6,969 nt of DNA, taken from assembly GCA_041678625.1 (NCBI GenBank), contig JBAYNS010000062.1, positions 1 to 6,969 on the forward strand, in the 5' to 3' direction. Below, one piece after another: positions 5,192 to 6,969 of the stretch. The position numbers and the translations under genes are program-made. The notes under the pieces are model-generated. The model was not told the origin of the DNA, did no database searches, and worked only from the letters and a program-made list of their open reading frames with translations. Origin of the DNA: JBAYNS01 sp041678625 (GTDB taxonomy: Bacteria; Patescibacteriota; Gracilibacteria; Peribacterales; Peribacteraceae). Position 1 is the first letter of the stretch, and each line of letters starts with the position of its first letter.

Positions 5192-5718
5192 TACACGGAG
5201 GAGGAAGGAGTAGAGTCAGCAGAAACCGGGGGATTCGGGCTGGTTTTCTTTGTAGAGGAAGAACCTTGCCTGTGATCCGGCGTGCTCTTCTTGGAAGATG
5301 AGCGGGATGTTTGTACCGTTTTCCGAGCCTTCTGTGAAGGGACTTTTGCTTTTTTTTCTTTGGTACCAGCGGAATTGGGTGATTCCTGCCTCCCTTCCAC
5401 ACCAAGCGTAACGGCAATATGGCTGAGGAACTTACGCATCGGTCGCACACGCCCGCGCGCCATAGGCACCCCACGATGATACGCCTGCGCCTTGTTTACC
5501 GTGAGCGAACGAATGACAAGATTCTCTGCACTTTGTTTTTCGTTCTGCTGTGCATTGGCAACTGCAGATTCGATGAGCTTCTCCAGAATTCTGGCTGCCT
5601 TCTTGTGCGTACGGCCGAGAATTGCAATCGCATCCTGCGTTTTCATCCCACGAACCATCTTGGCCACAAGACTGGCCTTTTTGGGGGCGATGCGCACTGA
5701 TCGGAGAGAAGCTTTCAT
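5191..5718 (-). CDS. rplV: 50S ribosomal protein L22 with a long C-terminal tail
   Basis: L22 binds 23S rRNA and lines the nascent peptide exit tunnel through its beta-hairpin. The protein has 175 residues against about 110 in most bacteria. Residues 1-108 form the family core: RIAPKKASLVAKMVRGM near the N-terminus, AVANAQQN in the middle, then VNKAQAYHRGVPMARGR and the C-terminal strand FLSHIAVTLG. Residues 109-175 are an extra tail, low in complexity and rich in Ser, Lys, Thr and Pro (for example SRSSSKKSTP, SSSTKKTSPNPP), probably disordered and surface exposed. The stop codon overlaps the rpsC start as TAATG at 5193-5189, so L22 and S3 translation are probably coupled. No Shine-Dalgarno sequence precedes the ATG at 5718. 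The core is certain; the role of the tail is unknown. Confidence 0.97.
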   Translation of the reverse strand: MKASLRSVRIAPKKASLVAKMVRGMKTQDAIAILGRTHKKAARILEKLIESAVANAQQNEKQSAENLVIRSLTVNKAQAYHRGVPMARGRVRPMRKFLSHIAVTLGVEGRQESPNSAGTKEKKAKVPSQKARKTVQTSRSSSKKSTPDHRQGSSSTKKTSPNPPVSADSTPSSSV

Positions 5719-5740
5719 GACAAATTAAAGAAGAGAAATG

Positions 5741-6037
5741 CTATTTTGTGGTAGAGGACTTTGATTGGGCTTCGGCCATCTTGCCACCATGGATTTTAAA
5801 TTTCGTTGTCCATGCAAACTCGCCAAGCTTATGCCCCACCATCTGCTCCGTTACATAAACAGGTACAAAATCTTTTCCGTTGTGAACCGCAAAGGTGAAA
5901 CCAACGAATTCCGGTGGGATATCGCAATCACGAGCCCAGGTCTTGATGATCTTCTTTTCCCCTGCTTCCATCATCTTCATCACTTTTTTGAGAAGCTTTG
6001 GGTCAATGTAGGGGCCTTTCTTTAATGAACGAGCCAT
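5741..6037 (-). CDS. rpsS: 30S ribosomal protein S19
   Basis: S19 sits in the head of the 30S subunit with S13 and contacts the A-site finger side of the 50S. The protein has 98 residues, close to the usual 90-95. It opens with the family signature MARSLKKGPYID and carries the conserved core FAVHNGKDFVPVYVT, followed by MVGHKLGEFAWT. A short Ser/Lys/Thr tail (AQSKSSTTK) replaces the basic tail usual in other bacteria. An in-frame ATG eight codons upstream, at 6061, would add MHSLPSFL. I rejected it because family members begin at M-x-RSLKKGP. No Shine-Dalgarno motif precedes the start; the upstream stretch is pyrimidine-rich (CTCTCCCCTCTTTTCTA). The stop is TAG, and 22 bp separate it from rplV. 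Confidence 0.97.
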   Translation of the reverse strand: MARSLKKGPYIDPKLLKKVMKMMEAGEKKIIKTWARDCDIPPEFVGFTFAVHNGKDFVPVYVTEQMVGHKLGEFAWTTKFKIHGGKMAEAQSKSSTTK

Positions 6038-6181
6038 TAGAAAAGAGGGGAGAGAATGCAAGATTTAAAAGAGTGATCAGTAGTCAGAAGGCAGTGATCA
6101 GTACTGACCACTGACCACTGATCACTGATCACTTGAATCGCGGAAGTATAGATGCCAAAAAAGGTGGAAGAATGAATCATA
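6038..6181 (-). other. rplB-rpsS intergenic spacer (144 bp) carrying a palindromic repeat
   Basis: This is the only long non-coding gap in an otherwise tightly packed operon. Its middle is filled by the 62-bp heptamer array annotated separately. On the transcribed strand the segment before the array is T-rich (TTTTTTGGCATCTATACTT). A TATACT resembling a -10 box is present there, but no -35 box lies at proper spacing, so I do not call a promoter. After the array come CTCTTTTAAATC and a pyrimidine-rich tract that runs into the rpsS start. The array could act as a weak terminator, attenuator or RNA processing site; the sequence alone does not decide. Confidence 0.7.
6072..6133. repeat. Palindromic array of four plus four heptamers (GATCAGT-type)
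   Basis: On the minus strand the array reads AGT, then GATCAGT twice, GGTCAGT twice, then the inverted units ACTGATC, ACTGCCT, TCTGACT, ACTGATC and a final ACT. The two 31-bp halves are inverted copies with no loop between 6102 and 6103, and I count 25 of 31 positions matching. It contains four TGATCA hexamers. In RNA it could form a long imperfect hairpin, with some mismatches convertible to G-U pairs, followed by CUCUUUU. The 7-nt period resembles the short tandemly repeated heptamers described in heterocystous cyanobacteria (STRR), but I infer only a similar class, not relatedness. Confidence 0.9.
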
Positions 6182-6969
6182 TTATCGTTTGCGCTTCTTA
6201 TGGGTACGAGAACGGACAATGAGCCGTTTTGACTTATTCACCTTGCGCGTCTTCACGCCAAGCGCCTTTTTGCCCCATGGCGTACGCGGCCCCTTTCTGC
6301 TTCCAATAGGCGAATGTCCTTCTCCTCCACCATGCGGATGATCAACAGCATTCATGGATTTTCCCAGCACCTGAGGCCGACGACCCATCCAGCGCATACG
6401 TCCTGCCTTGCCGATACGCACAAGCTTATGATCAGCATTACTCACCGTTCCAATGGTTGCAAAACAATCTTGATGTACGCGGCGCACTTCGCCGCTAGGC
6501 AAACCGATGAGCGCATAGTTGCCATCAACTCCCATGTGCGTTGCAGCGGTTCCTGCAGAACGCACAATGTCTCCGCCCTTTCCCTGCTGCAATTCAATGT
6601 TGTAGATCTTGTATCCTGCCGGGATGTGCTTGAGCTGCATGCGGTTGCCCATTTTAACTTTTGTGCGCTCCGCACAAACCACCTGATTCCCCACTTCAAG
6701 GCCATCAGATGCCAGAATATAGCGCTTATCTCCATCAACATAGTGAATGAGTGCAATGAATGCTGAACGATTCGGATCGTATTCAATGGCAGCAACTGTT
6801 CCCGGCACACCGGACTTGTCTGTTCTCTTGAAATCGATAGCACGAAGAAGCCGTTTGTGTCCGCCTCCGCGGTGACGGATGGTAATATGTCCTGCGCTAT
6901 TCCGGCCTGAGATACGTTGTTTGCCGCTCGCCAGCCTTTTCTCGGGCCTCTTTTTGGTAAGACCAGAGA
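6182..6969 (-). CDS. rplB: 50S ribosomal protein L2, 5'-truncated by the window edge
   Basis: L2 binds 23S rRNA near the peptidyl transferase centre and is needed for subunit association. 261 residues are visible, and the frame stays open to the window edge. The first visible residues read SGLTKKRPEKRL, followed by the L2 hallmark SGRNSAGHITIRHRGGGHKR, so roughly 20-25 N-terminal residues are missing compared with the E. coli protein. Further family motifs are EYDPNRSAFIALI, the AGT..GVDGNYALI region, GKAGRMRWMGRRP and the highly conserved VDHPHGGGEG loop, which holds the histidine linked to peptidyl transferase activity. The C-terminus is basic (RSRTHKKRKR) and the stop is TAA. The first methionine inside the frame, at 6808, is internal and is not the start. 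It is the most upstream gene of the window, and a 144-bp spacer separates it from rpsS, the largest gap in the operon. The identification is certain; only the start is unknown. Confidence 0.98.
   Translation of the reverse strand, partial: SGLTKKRPEKRLASGKQRISGRNSAGHITIRHRGGGHKRLLRAIDFKRTDKSGVPGTVAAIEYDPNRSAFIALIHYVDGDKRYILASDGLEVGNQVVCAERTKVKMGNRMQLKHIPAGYKIYNIELQQGKGGDIVRSAGTAATHMGVDGNYALIGLPSGEVRRVHQDCFATIGTVSNADHKLVRIGKAGRMRWMGRRPQVLGKSMNAVDHPHGGGEGHSPIGSRKGPRTPWGKKALGVKTRKVNKSKRLIVRSRTHKKRKR

Noticed and set aside
6038..6061. Upstream start for S19 adding MHSLPSFL
   Set aside because: Family members start at M-x-RSLKKGP, and no ribosome binding site supports the longer form.
6061..6136. 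CRISPR array
   Set aside because: The repeats are only 7 bp, contiguous and inverted at the centre, with no spacers of 25-40 bp.
6140..6181. Possible promoter in the L2-S19 spacer (TATACT)
   Set aside because: No -35-like hexamer lies 16-18 bp upstream; TTGGCA is only two bases away from TATACT, so the match is probably chance.
6037..6219. 60-codon minus-strand frame across the rplB-rpsS spacer
   Set aside because: It overlaps the end of L2 and is open mainly because it reads through the heptamer array (giving ISDQWSVVS and TDHCLLTTDHS). Such peptides arise from repeat translation; there is no protein evidence.

Overview
The window is one stretch of a bacterial S10/spc-type ribosomal protein operon, transcribed entirely on the minus strand. 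Read from high to low coordinate, the order is rplB (L2, 5' end cut off), rpsS (S19), rplV (L22), rpsC (S3), rplP (L16), rpmC (L29), rpsQ (S17), rplN (L14), rplX (L24), rplE (L5), rpsN (S14, zinc type), rpsH (S8), rplF (L6), rplR (L18), a small unknown ORF, then rpsE (S5, first 29 codons only). Apart from the unknown ORF this is the canonical bacterial order. No plus-strand gene is supported.

Organism: the gene order, the L18 and zinc-type S14 sequences and the ATG starts are clearly bacterial. TGA is used as a stop in L14, S17 and L29, so the recoded-TGA lineages (Gracilibacteria, Absconditabacteria) are excluded. Base composition is moderate by eye. The r-proteins are compact or divergent in their cores, with Lys/Ser/Ala-rich C-terminal tails on L22, S17, L24 and L29. 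Together these suggest a candidate-phylum bacterium from a metagenome, possibly a Patescibacteria/CPR lineage such as Peribacteria/Peregrinibacteria. That placement is an inference with low confidence.

Layout: 6969-6182 is L2; 6181-6038 is the only sizeable spacer (144 bp) and holds a 62-bp perfectly centred array of four heptamers followed by four inverted heptamers. From 6037 to 762 thirteen r-protein genes from S19 to L6 are packed with gaps of at most 22 bp, five junctions being overlaps of the ATGA or TAATG kind. L18 follows at 742-398. The 376-125 ORF (83 aa, acidic, unrecognised) breaks the usual L18-S5 junction, and a second heptamer-phased array (A/T-rich, 96-126) lies between it and S5.

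How the genes work together: all recognised products are subunits of the 30S or 50S ribosome, made from what looks like one polycistronic message. No start codon in the window has a Shine-Dalgarno-like GGAG, GAGG or AGGA within 20 nt upstream, so initiation must rely on re-initiation/coupling or other mRNA features. The points most worth a second look are the two heptad repeat arrays in the only loose parts of the operon, the unknown ORF beside one of them, the complete lack of SD motifs, and the extended disordered tails.
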